From JADKAV01 sp963733395 (lineage in GTDB: Bacteria > Actinomycetota > Actinomycetes > S36-B12 > UBA10799): 64,000 nucleotides of DNA. This document shows, piece after piece, positions 54,175-64,000 of this stretch. Within the stretch, counting starts at the first letter, position 1, and each line of letters begins with the position of its first letter. Location: assembly GCA_963733395.1 (NCBI GenBank), contig CAVTCZ010000009.1:62001-126000 (forward strand), in the 5' to 3' direction. Below the pieces are notes generated by a model. It did no database searches. It had not been told where the DNA came from and saw only the letters and a list, made by a program, of their open reading frames with translations. Both the position numbers and the translations under genes were made by a program.

Positions 54175-54672
54175 TCAGTGACCCACGAGCGCCTTGAGCG
54201 CGAGCACGACCAGGGCGCACGCGACAACTGTCGCCACATACGCCCACGAGCGGAGCACCGAGACCTGGGCCTGCCGCGCCGCGAGATACCCGACGGCGGC
54301 CACGAACAGCAGGAGGAGTCCTTCGGCGACCTGGAGGCTCACGGGTGCCTCGAACACGACCAGCGGAACTGTGGCGATGACGACGACCACGCCGCCACCG
54401 AGGATCTGCGCGAAGGCGACCCGTCGGGCGTCGGCCTCGAACAATCCGCGAGAGACCAGCCGCGAGGAGATCGCGAAGGCGAGCAGGTGCGCCACCAACA
54501 GACCGACCGCAGTGAGGAAGACCAGACCTATCGGGTCACCCTGTGACTCCTCCGCGGAACTGGGGATCGCCAGGATCACTGCCAGCAGGCTCAGGCTCAA
54601 GTAGAGAGCCATGGTCACGCCCTCGCGGACGAACTCCTTGACCTCGTGAGTGGGATTCGGGGTCTCAGCCAC
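54175..54672 (-). CDS. Four-helix membrane protein, unknown function
   Basis: The 165-residue protein begins MAETPNPTHEVKEFVREGVTM and has about four or five membrane helices (near 20-38, 48-70, 86-105, 110-130 and 140-160). A charged loop (SRGLFEADARRVAF) lies in the middle. The arrangement resembles small uncharacterised actinobacterial membrane proteins; no motif identifies function. It lies upstream of the GyrI-like gene with 35 bp between and may be its operon partner. Confidence 0.6.
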   Translation of the reverse strand: MAETPNPTHEVKEFVREGVTMALYLSLSLLAVILAIPSSAEESQGDPIGLVFLTAVGLLVAHLLAFAISSRLVSRGLFEADARRVAFAQILGGGVVVVIATVPLVVFEAPVSLQVAEGLLLLFVAAVGYLAARQAQVSVLRSWAYVATVVACALVVLALKALVGH

Positions 54673-54733
54673 GTTGACATCCTGCCGTACCGTGCCGGCG
54701 ACCTGGCGAGCCGGATCTCCGGAGCCACCCTCC

Positions 54734-54739
54734 TAGGAT
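54734..54739 (+). promoter_or_regulatory. -10 element for a leaderless transcript
   Basis: TAGGAT ends 7 bp before ATG 54747. This favours 54747 rather than the in-frame ATG at 54738, which overlaps the element. Confidence 0.45.
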
Positions 54740-54746
54740 GAGGGCC

Positions 54747-55715
54747 ATGGCTCAGATCCCGGAGCCACCTCCCGCAGCCATGCCTCCAACCGCGGACGGT
54801 GCCCGTGCCCACCACGGCGACCGGATGTCGGCGCAGGCCTGGACGTTGTTCGCCGCCATGTCGGTCATCTGGGGACTGCCCTACCTGTTCATCAAGATCG
54901 CCGTCGGCGAGATCCCGCCGGCCGCCATGGTCTTCAGCAGGACCCTGCTGGCGTTGCTGGTGCTCCTGCCACTGGCATTGCGAAACGGCGCACTGGGCGC
55001 GGCTGTGCGTCACTGGCAGCCAGCGGTGATCTTCGCGGTGCTGGAGATGGGAATCCCATGGCTACTGCTCGGGCATGCGGAGTTGCGCATCTCCAGTGCC
55101 CTGGCGGGCCTCCTGCTGGCCGCGGTGCCCATCATCGGTGCCGTCATCACCGCTGTGCTCGGGGACCGGCACAACCTCGCCGGGGTGAGGGTGGCGGGGA
55201 TGGCGTTGGGAATCCTCGGCGTGGGGGCGCTGGTAGGGCTCGACGCACTCGGCGGCCACCTCGACTGGCTGAGCGTGACCGAGATGTTGACCGTCGCCAC
55301 CTGCTACGCGGTCGCACCCATCATCATCGACCGACAGGCCAATCCGGCCCCAGCGATCGGCACAATCACCCTGTCCATCTTGATAGTGACGGTCGTCTAC
55401 GCCCCGTTTGGTGCTCCGGCACTGGCGCACGCATGGCCGCTGCGGGCTTCGACCATCGGGTCGTTGCTGGTCCTCGGCCTGCTGTGCACGGCGCTGGCCT
55501 TCATCCTGTTCTTCCGACTGATCGCCGCCGCCGGTCCCGTCCGCGCAGTCGTCATCACCTTCATCAACCCGGCCGTCGCACTGATGCTCGGCGTTCTGGT
55601 GCTCTCCGAACAGGTCACCCGGGGGATGATGATCGGGTTCCCACTGGTCCTGCTGGGGTCCTGGTTGGCCACCCGGCCGACGCCGGGCGTGCGGAACCCC
55701 GAACTCGGCAACTGA
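54747..55715 (+). CDS. EamA/DMT-family transporter
   Basis: The 322-residue protein has a Pro-rich cytosolic start and ten membrane helices in two EamA repeats. The first repeat starts LFAAMSVIWGLPYLFIKIA with FSRTLLALLVLLPLAL; the second contains LTVATCYAVAPIIIDRQ and ends VRAVVITFINPAVALMLGVLVLSE in overlapping pieces, a standard EamA signature. These proteins export amino acids or metabolites; the substrate is not predictable. The start is set by the -10-like element at 54734. It is convergent with nrdJ and separated from it by a strong hairpin. Confidence 0.85.
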   Translation: MAQIPEPPPAAMPPTADGARAHHGDRMSAQAWTLFAAMSVIWGLPYLFIKIAVGEIPPAAMVFSRTLLALLVLLPLALRNGALGAAVRHWQPAVIFAVLEMGIPWLLLGHAELRISSALAGLLLAAVPIIGAVITAVLGDRHNLAGVRVAGMALGILGVGALVGLDALGGHLDWLSVTEMLTVATCYAVAPIIIDRQANPAPAIGTITLSILIVTVVYAPFGAPALAHAWPLRASTIGSLLVLGLLCTALAFILFFRLIAAAGPVRAVVITFINPAVALMLGVLVLSEQVTRGMMIGFPLVLLGSWLATRPTPGVRNPELGN

Positions 55716-55800
55716 CCGCATTGGCCGTAAGCCCGTCCCGCTGCGAAACCGACACCGGAACCGAGCGTCTCGAACCACGCTGAGCCGCCGGGGATGGAAA

Positions 55801-55836
55801 GGGAGGGCGACCCCGGCCGTCCGGAACCGCCCTCCC
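55801..55836. terminator. Bidirectional terminator-like hairpin
   Basis: GGGAGGGCG (55801-55809) pairs perfectly with CGCCCTCCC (55828-55836) around an 18-nt loop. It lies between the convergent DMT transporter (ends 55715) and nrdJ (ends 55846). Confidence 0.65.
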
Positions 55837-55845
55837 CTGCTTGTG

Positions 55846-58682
<2,837 letters not shown>

Positions 58683-58686
<4 letters not shown>

Positions 58687-59219
58687 GTGCCCTCCTTCTG
58701 GACAACAGTGGTGAGGGGCCGTTTGTGCCCTTCGGTGATATCAATTCGCACTTTCTTGACGCCGCCCTGCTCGCTGCGGCTGGCTTTCAGTAGGGCGATC
58801 TCGTGCTCGAAATCAGCCAGGGAGTCAAACGCCCGGTACACCGAGGCGAACCGCAGGTAGGCCACCTCGTCGAGGTCCCGCAACGGTCCGAGGATGGTCA
58901 GTCCGATCTCATGGGCCGGCACTTCCGCGCAGCCCGTGTCACGCAGCGTGTCTTCCACCTGCTGGGCGAGTACCGCGAGTTCGTCGTCTGTCACCGGCCG
59001 GCCGTGGCAGGCCTTCCGCACGCCGCTGATGATCTTGTCCCGGCGGAACGGCTCGACGACGCCCGAGCGTTTGACGACGTTGAGCGCCGCCACCTCGATG
59101 GTGGTGAAGCGTCGCTGGCACTGCGCGCACTGACGGCGGCGGCGCACCGCGGCACCATCGTCGGCCAGCCGGGAGTCGACGACCCGGGAGTCGTCGCAAC
59201 GGCAGAACGGACAGTGCAT
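58683..59219 (-). CDS. nrdR: Transcriptional repressor NrdR
   Basis: This 178-residue regulator binds ATP/dATP in an ATP-cone and controls ribonucleotide reductase genes. The N-terminal zinc ribbon has Cys3, Cys6, Cys31 and Cys34 (MHCPFCRCDDSR then RQCAQCQRRFTT). The ATP-cone follows: VVKRSGVVEPFRRDKIISGV. The end is acidic/basic with LLKASRSEQGGVKKVRI. It is the first gene of the nrdR-nrdJ operon, so it represses itself. Two candidate NrdR boxes lie 92-137 bp upstream of its start. Confidence 0.96.
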
Positions 59220-59310
59220 CTGCCCTCCATATCGGTCTGGGACGGTCTGCGAAACCCACCTCCTGTGGACCGAACGGCGGATTACCTGGGGACAACTTGT
59301 GCCGAACCGA

Positions 59311-59356
59311 CCACAATCTGTGGATGAATCACATCGGTGTAACTACTACATGTGGT
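59311..59356 (-). promoter_or_regulatory. Two NrdR-box-like palindromes upstream of nrdR
   Basis: CCACAATCTGTGG (59311-59323) is a perfect palindrome with a 3-bp centre. A second site, ACTACATGTGGT (59344-59355), resembles the actinobacterial NrdR box pattern (ACTACAT/TGTAGT family). The two centres are about 32 bp apart, that is three helix turns, which is the known spacing for paired NrdR boxes. They lie upstream of the nrdR-nrdJ start, so autorepression is likely. Confidence 0.55.
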
Positions 59357-59436
59357 GGCAACCGTATGCGCCCGACCACAAGTGCGCAAGCACTTCCGAC
59401 ACAGTGTCGAAGAACTCCCCCGAAGTCGGCGAGGAA

Positions 59437-59905
59437 TCACCGCCGCGGCAGCTGCAGAACCTCACCCACCTGCAGAACATGATCCGCGGGCAGCCCGTTG
59501 AGACTGCGGATCTCGAAGACCTCGTCGCGGGGATCGGCCTGCGGGGCGGTCACCGCAGCAATGCTCCAGAGCGTTTCGCCCGTGGCGACCGTCCAGGCGG
59601 GATAGGCGGCGGACTCCACCGGGGCGGCAGCAGCGACCGGAGCTCCGACGGCCATCGCCGTGGACGCCAACCGCGCCAGCGTGCCGGAGAACAACAGCGT
59701 GACCAGGAACGCCGCGACGATCGCCGCCACCAACCGCCACGGCACATCGATGCGGTCCTCGGCGCCGGCTGAATCCTGGACGTCGGCGCGACGCTGGGCC
59801 ATCGGTCAGATCGACCAGTCCCGTCACGGGTTGCGGCCGCGTGCGATCCAGCCACGCCTGCAGACCACTGGTGACCACCTCGGGGGAAGCGCTGATGGTA
59901 GCCAT
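59437..59905 (-). CDS. LysM-domain membrane protein, divergent from lexA (SOS cell-division-inhibitor type), probably frameshifted
   Basis: The protein's second half is clear: a membrane helix (VPWRLVAAIVAAFLVTLLFS), a linker and a C-terminal LysM domain (YPAWTVATGETLWSIAAVTA, EIRSLNGLPADHVLQVGEVL) that binds peptidoglycan. Read alone it starts at ATG 59802, which lacks a ribosome site. ATG 59905 has GGAG in front and codes for a plausible N-terminus (MATISASPEVVTSGLQAWLD) in another frame; one extra base near 59810 would join them. Position and content match the LysM genes next to lexA in actinobacteria (ChiZ/Rv2719c type) and YneA in Bacillus, which slow division during DNA damage. LexA boxes lie directly upstream. 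Confidence 0.72.
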
Positions 59906-59920
59906 GACCACTCCTTGTCT

Positions 59921-59936
59921 TCGAACGTACGTTCCC
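59921..59936. promoter_or_regulatory. LexA box 1
   Basis: TCGAACGTACGTTCCC matches the actinobacterial SOS box TCGAAC-N4-GTTCGA at 10 of 12 fixed bases. It is 16 bp before the probable start of the LysM gene. Confidence 0.72.
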
Positions 59937-59938
59937 TC

Positions 59939-59954
59939 ATGAACGCATGTTCGA
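59939..59954. promoter_or_regulatory. LexA box 2
   Basis: ATGAACGCATGTTCGA keeps the GAAC-N4-GTTCGA core of the SOS box, differing at the first two bases. Its centre is 18 bp from that of box 1, close to two helix turns. Confidence 0.68.
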
Positions 59955-59990
59955 TGTCTACCAGATGGGTCCGACACGTTTCCACCGGTG

Positions 59991-60006
59991 TCGAACACCT
60001 GTTTGA
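59991..60006. promoter_or_regulatory. LexA box 3
   Basis: TCGAACACCTGTTTGA matches the SOS box at 11 of 12 fixed bases. It lies 100 bp upstream of the lexA start and is the likely autoregulatory operator. Confidence 0.8.
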
Positions 60007-60105
60007 TTTCGGCCCGGCCAGACGCTACTGTGACAAGCGACAGCACGACCGGCACGGCGACCCGACAAGACCCGCCGAGCGGTCACCGAGATGAGGAGGG
60101 GCAGC

Positions 60106-60822
60106 ATGGCACAGGCCAAGCAGAACGACGACGCAGGAGCCACGTCGGCCAGCACACAGGCCAGCGTCGTGGAACTGCCCGACACGCCCTCGGGTGTCGA
60201 CGGCCTCACGGAGAGGCAGCGGCGCATCCTCACGGAGATCCGGCACGCCGTGGAAACCCGCGGCTACCCGCCGTCGGTGCGCGAAATCGGGGAAGTGGTC
60301 GGATTGACCAGTCCCTCCAGCGTCAACTACCAATTGAAGGTGCTGGAGCGCAAGGGCTACCTGCGGCGTGACCCGCACCGCCCGCGTGCCCTGGAGGTGC
60401 TGCTTCCCGACGAGGCCGACGCCACCGGCGCCGGCGATGACCGTCCCACTCCCACGTACGTACCCTTGGTCGGTCGGATCGCCGCGGGCGGCCCGATTCT
60501 GGCCGAACAGTCCGTCGAGTCGGTCTTCCCGCTTCCGGCCGAACTCGTCGGCGAAGGCGAGCTGTTCCTGCTGAACGTCGTCGGCGACTCGATGATCGAG
60601 GCCGCGATCTGCGATGGCGACTGGGTGGTCGTACGACGCCAACCCGATGCCAGCAACGGCGACATCGTCGCGGCACTGCTTGATGACGAAGCGACCGTGA
60701 AGACCTTCAAACGCAAGGACGGTCACGTGTGGCTGATGCCGCACAACCCGGCGTTCGAACCGATCAACGGCGACCATGCCCAGATCCTCGGCAAGGTGGT
60801 CGCGGTCCTGCGCCGGCTCTGA
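60106..60822 (+). CDS. lexA: SOS-response repressor LexA
   Basis: The 238-residue repressor/autoprotease starts at ATG 60106, following GAGGAGGGG. The N-terminal winged helix (about 33-95) has LTERQRRILTEIRHAVETRG and PSVREIGEVVGLTSPSSVNYQL in overlapping segments. The C-terminal protease has the cleavage site Ala127-Gly128 (GRIAAGGP), nucleophile Ser162 (GDSMIEAAI) and Lys199 (ATVKTFK). RecA-stimulated self-cleavage after DNA damage would induce genes with LexA boxes, including the divergent LysM gene and lexA itself. It is normal in length for actinobacteria, with a disordered 30-residue N-terminal extension. Confidence 0.97.
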   Translation: MAQAKQNDDAGATSASTQASVVELPDTPSGVDGLTERQRRILTEIRHAVETRGYPPSVREIGEVVGLTSPSSVNYQLKVLERKGYLRRDPHRPRALEVLLPDEADATGAGDDRPTPTYVPLVGRIAAGGPILAEQSVESVFPLPAELVGEGELFLLNVVGDSMIEAAICDGDWVVVRRQPDASNGDIVAALLDDEATVKTFKRKDGHVWLMPHNPAFEPINGDHAQILGKVVAVLRRL

Positions 60823-60835
60823 CACCCCGGCGACT

Positions 60836-62752
60836 TCAGCCCGCCTCACTGCGGTAGCGCGCGTCCAGCCGGGCCAGCGCTTCACACACTTTGCCGGCGT
60901 CGGTCATGAACGCCAACGGCGGGAGGCTGCGGCGCAGGTACCCGCCGTAGCGACGGGTGGCCAGTCGGCTGTCCAGGATCGCCACCACCCCACGGTCCTC
61001 ATTGCTGCGAATGAGCCTGCCCGCACCCTGTGCCAACGTCACGGCCGCCTGCGGTAGCGACACCTGCATCCACCCGGAACCACCCCGGGCATCGATGGTC
61101 GACTGCCGGGCGCTGACGACCGGATCAGTGGGCGGCGGGAACGGCAACTTGTCGATGATCACCAGCGTGCAGGCCGCTCCCGGGACGTCAACCCCCTGCC
61201 ACAGGCCCAACGTGCCGACCAGCACGCTTGCCGGGTCTGCCGCGAAGGCGCGGATCAGGGCCGCAGTGGGTTCGCCGCGACGCTGGACCAGCAAGGGGCC
61301 CGCAACGACATCGGTCAGCGCCGAATCCATGGCGGCCACGCCGTTCCACGACGCCATCAGCACCAGAGCCCGGCCACCAGCGGCTACCACCAGGTCGGTG
61401 GCCACCTGCAGGGCCTCGGCAGTGGGCCAATCGGGGCCGGGGGGCGCCAGCCGGTCGGGCACGAACAGAATGCCCTGGGTCGCGTAGTCGAACGGACTGC
61501 CCACGTCCTCGCCGAGCCACTCGCCGGCCCGCAGTCCCAGTTGCTCGGCGACGGTGTTGAACGAACCCCCGAGTTGCAGCGTGGCGGAGGTGAACACCGC
61601 GGATCGTTCGCCGATGATCCCGTCCCGGACGACCCCGGAGACGTCCAGCGGCAGCACCACCAACCGATCCTTGCGCCGCCACATGACCACGGATTCATCT
61701 GCCGACAGCAACTCACCGGCTGCGGTGTGCACCTCGTCCACCCCCGCCAGCGCCCGCTGCCGGGCTGCCGCATCGGCATCCGTGGCCCGCCGCAGTGCAG
61801 CGGCAGCGATCCCGCCGGCCTCCCGGACGGTCGATAGGGCTTGTACGACCGACTGCGGGATCTCCGCGATGCGTCGACCCTCCGGAGCGTCCCACACCAT
61901 CAGGGCCGACTCGAAGGCGTCGGCGGCGTCGACCAGTCGGTCCGCCTCATCGCCGGCCCCGGCCGCCTTGGTCCTGCGGGCGGCGCGGTTCAGCGACTCC
62001 ACCGACAACTCATTGGTCGCGGCCCGCTGCAGCGCACCGGGCAAGGCATGGGCCTCGTCGACGACTACCGCGTCGTGCTCGCCGATGATGCCCTCCTGAA
62101 CTGCATTGAGCGCAAGCAAGGAGTGGTTGGTGACGACGATGTCGGCCGAGCGCGCCCGGGCGATGGCCTTCTCGGCCCAGCAGTCGTCCACGAAGGGACA
62201 GCCGGAGCCGCGGGCGCACTCCTGTGAGTTCACCGAGTACGCCGACCAGACCAGCCCGGACACGTCGTCGAGCTCGTCCCGGTCCCCGGTCGCGGTCTTG
62301 TCGGCCCAGGCCATGACCCGCTGCGCCTGTTTCTCGAGCTCCGTGCGATCGAGGGTCTGCTGGTCGGCATCCTCGGTGCCGGCGGTCCGGGCCAGGCACA
62401 GGTAGTTGCTGCGGCCCTTCAGCGTTGCGAACTCGATCGCGCGGGGAAGGTCCTGGGCCACTGCTGCCAGGGTCCGCGGGACGTCGCGCTCCACCAACTG
62501 ATGCTGCAGCGCGAGGGTCGCGGTCGCGATGACCACCCGCGACTCGGCCCGGTCGGTGTCCGCGACGTGTCGCACCGACGGGACCAGGTACCCCACGGAC
62601 TTGCCGGTGCCGGTGCCCGCCTGGATCAGGACCGTCGCTCGATCCTCGTACGCATCCTGCACGAGATCGACCATCCGCTGCTGGCCCGGGCGCTGCGTAC
62701 CGTGCAGATCTTCGACGACGGCGTCGAGCAGTTGCCGGACAGAGGGGGTCAT
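60836..62752 (-). CDS. DinG/XPD-like ATP-dependent DNA helicase
   Basis: The 638-residue superfamily 2 helicase has Walker A LIQAGTGTGKS (residues 43-52), DEAH box VVVDEAHALPG near 230, motif III-like AVFTSATLQLGG near 390 and the C-terminal TLAQGAGRLIRSNEDRG (QxxGRxIR). Four cysteines around NYLCLAR and ECARGSGCPFVDDCWAEKA fit the [4Fe-4S] cluster of DinG/XPD enzymes. It unwinds 5'-3' forked or structured DNA. Convergent with lexA (13-bp gap), it ends just beyond the lexA stop; DinG-like genes next to lexA are usual in actinobacteria. Confidence 0.92.
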   Translation of the reverse strand: MTPSVRQLLDAVVEDLHGTQRPGQQRMVDLVQDAYEDRATVLIQAGTGTGKSVGYLVPSVRHVADTDRAESRVVIATATLALQHQLVERDVPRTLAAVAQDLPRAIEFATLKGRSNYLCLARTAGTEDADQQTLDRTELEKQAQRVMAWADKTATGDRDELDDVSGLVWSAYSVNSQECARGSGCPFVDDCWAEKAIARARSADIVVTNHSLLALNAVQEGIIGEHDAVVVDEAHALPGALQRAATNELSVESLNRAARRTKAAGAGDEADRLVDAADAFESALMVWDAPEGRRIAEIPQSVVQALSTVREAGGIAAAALRRATDADAAARQRALAGVDEVHTAAGELLSADESVVMWRRKDRLVVLPLDVSGVVRDGIIGERSAVFTSATLQLGGSFNTVAEQLGLRAGEWLGEDVGSPFDYATQGILFVPDRLAPPGPDWPTAEALQVATDLVVAAGGRALVLMASWNGVAAMDSALTDVVAGPLLVQRRGEPTAALIRAFAADPASVLVGTLGLWQGVDVPGAACTLVIIDKLPFPPPTDPVVSARQSTIDARGGSGWMQVSLPQAAVTLAQGAGRLIRSNEDRGVVAILDSRLATRRYGGYLRRSLPPLAFMTDAGKVCEALARLDARYRSEAG

Positions 62753-62812
62753 GGCCTCAGTCTGGCAGCACTTTCTGGTTCGTGACCACTCCGGGGTCCC
62801 GGTGTGGACTGC

Positions 62813-64000
62813 CTACCCGGGCGCATCCGAAGGATCGGTCTCGGCGGCGGCGCGCTCGATGGCAGCGGCCAGTTCGCCGGGCAACTTGGCTCGGACATGA
62901 GTGCCCTCAGCGGCGTGCTCGATCTGGACGTCGGTACCTACGGCATAGACCCGGGAAACCAAGTCACCCCGGTCGAAGGGGACCATCGCCGACACCTCGA
63001 CCCGGGGGTCGGGCAGTTCCGCATCGAGTCGCTCCAACAACCCCTGGACGCCGGCCCCGGTCAGCGCCGACACCTCCATCGAGGTCGGTAGTTCCCGCCG
63101 GATCTGGGCCAGCACGTCCGCTGTGGCCACATCGGCCTTGTTCACCACGACCAGTTCGGCTGCGTGCGGGTCGCTGTCACGCATCGCCTCCCGCACAGCC
63201 TGCAGTTGCCCGAACGGATCCGGGTCGGTGCCGTCCAGCACGATGAGCAGCAGATCCCCGGCGGCAACTTCCTCGAGGGTGCTCTTGAAGGCTTCCACCA
63301 ACTCGTGCGGGAGGTGCCGCACGAAGCCGACCGTGTCCGTGATGGTGAAGTGCCGCCCCGACGGAGTGCGGCCGCTTCGGACCGTGGGGTCGAGGGTCGC
63401 GAACAGGGCGTCGTCGACCAGCAGCCCGGCGCCAGTCAATCGGTTCAGCAGACTGGACTTGCCCGCATTCGTGTACCCCGCGAGCACGACCGACGGGATG
63501 TCCGAACCCCGCCGGCGCGCCGCCTTCGACGAGCGGACCCGGTCCAGGGTGCGCAACTGGCGGCGCAACCGGGTCATCTGCGCCCGGATCCGGCGGCGGT
63601 CGGTCTCGATCTTCGTCTCACCGGGACCCCGCGTCCCGATGCCGGCACCCTGCTGGCTCAGCGCCTCCCCCCAACCGCGTAGGCGGGGCAACATGTACTC
63701 CATCTGCGCCAGGGCCACCTGGGCTTTGCCTTCCTTGCTTCGCGCGTGCTGGGCGAAGATGTCCAGGATCAACCATGTCCGGTCGACGACCTTGACGCCG
63801 ACGACCGCCTCGAGTTTGCGCAGTTGGCCGGGAGTGAGCTCGCCGTCACAGATGACGGTGTCCGCGCCGGTGGCCCGCACGATGTCCCGCAGTTCCTTGG
63901 CCTTCCCCGAGCCCACGTAGGTGGCGGGATCCGGGACCGAGCGCCGCTGTACGACCCCCTCCAGCACCACCGAGCCGGCCGTCTGCGCCAGTCGGGCGAG
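62813..64000 (-). CDS. hflX: GTPase HflX (5' end cut by window)
   Basis: The visible 395 residues are a ribosome-splitting GTPase. The N-terminal domain has DPATYVGSGKAKEL and EVVDRTWLILDIFAQHARSKEGK-like VVDRTWLILDIF, with RGPGETKIETDRRRI as the family signature. The GTPase domain has G1 GYTNAGKSSLLN, G3 ITDTVGFVRHLP and G4 VVNKAD. HflX rescues stalled 70S ribosomes under heat or antibiotic stress. The start codon lies beyond base 64000. It is followed downstream by the DinG-like gene after 60 bp. Confidence 0.95.
   Translation of the reverse strand, partial: LARLAQTAGSVVLEGVVQRRSVPDPATYVGSGKAKELRDIVRATGADTVICDGELTPGQLRKLEAVVGVKVVDRTWLILDIFAQHARSKEGKAQVALAQMEYMLPRLRGWGEALSQQGAGIGTRGPGETKIETDRRRIRAQMTRLRRQLRTLDRVRSSKAARRRGSDIPSVVLAGYTNAGKSSLLNRLTGAGLLVDDALFATLDPTVRSGRTPSGRHFTITDTVGFVRHLPHELVEAFKSTLEEVAAGDLLLIVLDGTDPDPFGQLQAVREAMRDSDPHAAELVVVNKADVATADVLAQIRRELPTSMEVSALTGAGVQGLLERLDAELPDPRVEVSAMVPFDRGDLVSRVYAVGTDVQIEHAAEGTHVRAKLPGELAAAIERAAAETDPSDAPG

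Overview
The window is 64 kb of high-GC DNA with short intergenic gaps, frequent GTG starts and 4-bp ATGA/GTGA overlaps. The gene content is that of an actinomycete (Actinomycetota): SepH, HrdB/SigA-type sigma factor, NrdR-NrdJ-LexA-HflX, Dut-DUF3710-DUF3093-DUF4193, an N-terminal-GNAT protein acetyltransferase, ParC/ParE-type topoisomerase subunits and actinobacterial LexA boxes. From memory, the set resembles the conserved SCO58xx region of Streptomyces coelicolor, rearranged. I cannot place it below class level.

Layout. 1-10 kb: partial YpdA-like flavoprotein, an orphan 39-aa peptide gene, a KhtT/KhtU-like K+/H+ antiporter pair, secreted transglycosylase-like protein, CDF exporter, Nudix-NYN fusion, TRIC-like channel, and an aminoglycoside-phosphotransferase-like kinase plus acyl-CoA dehydrogenase (a split ACAD10/11). 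10-18 kb: wax ester synthase/DGAT with a Lys/Ala-rich tail, P-loop GTPase, phosphoketolase, DUF3159 and OB-fold genes, alpha/beta hydrolase. 18.2-18.75 kb: gene-free region of 19-bp-periodic repeats. 18.7-31 kb: conserved block (DUF3710, dut, thioesterase, DUF3093, DUF4235, DUF4193, gamma-carbonic anhydrase-like, ferritin-like/VIT1, inositol monophosphatase, ferrochelatase, MFS, sepH, DUF5998, acetyltransferase). 31-40 kb: 50-aa protein gene with a structured leader, parC, sucrase/ferredoxin-like, NodB deacetylase, thioredoxin-like protein plus ferredoxin-NADP reductase-like flavoprotein, beta-carbonic anhydrase, parE. 40-55 kb: DUF7455, methylmalonyl-CoA decarboxylase-like, two tandem fibronectin-type secreted proteins, primary sigma factor, DUF4192, heparinase-like lyase, DUF222-HNH element, sulfotransferase-like protein, DMT transporter. 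55-64 kb: nrdR-nrdJ operon with NrdR boxes; divergent LysM protein and lexA around three LexA boxes; DinG-like helicase; hflX cut by the window end.

Much of the content is housekeeping: DNA topology, replication precursors (dut, nrdJ/nrdR), SOS control (lexA and its divergent LysM partner), haem and iron handling, and division (sepH). Accessory content is small: secreted proteins, a 13E12-like HNH element and the repeat region.

Quality caveat: at least eight genes, including parC, carry frameshifts, mostly single-base insertions. The tandem fibronectin-type gene at 43.05-45.22 kb has about nine. I read most as sequence or assembly errors; the HNH gene and the second fibronectin-type gene may be truly decayed. 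No tRNA, rRNA, CRISPR array, phage or insertion sequence was recognised. I found no multi-gene system I would call undescribed. The best unexplained signals are the 39-aa peptide gene, the 19-bp repeat region and the structured leader before the 50-aa gene.
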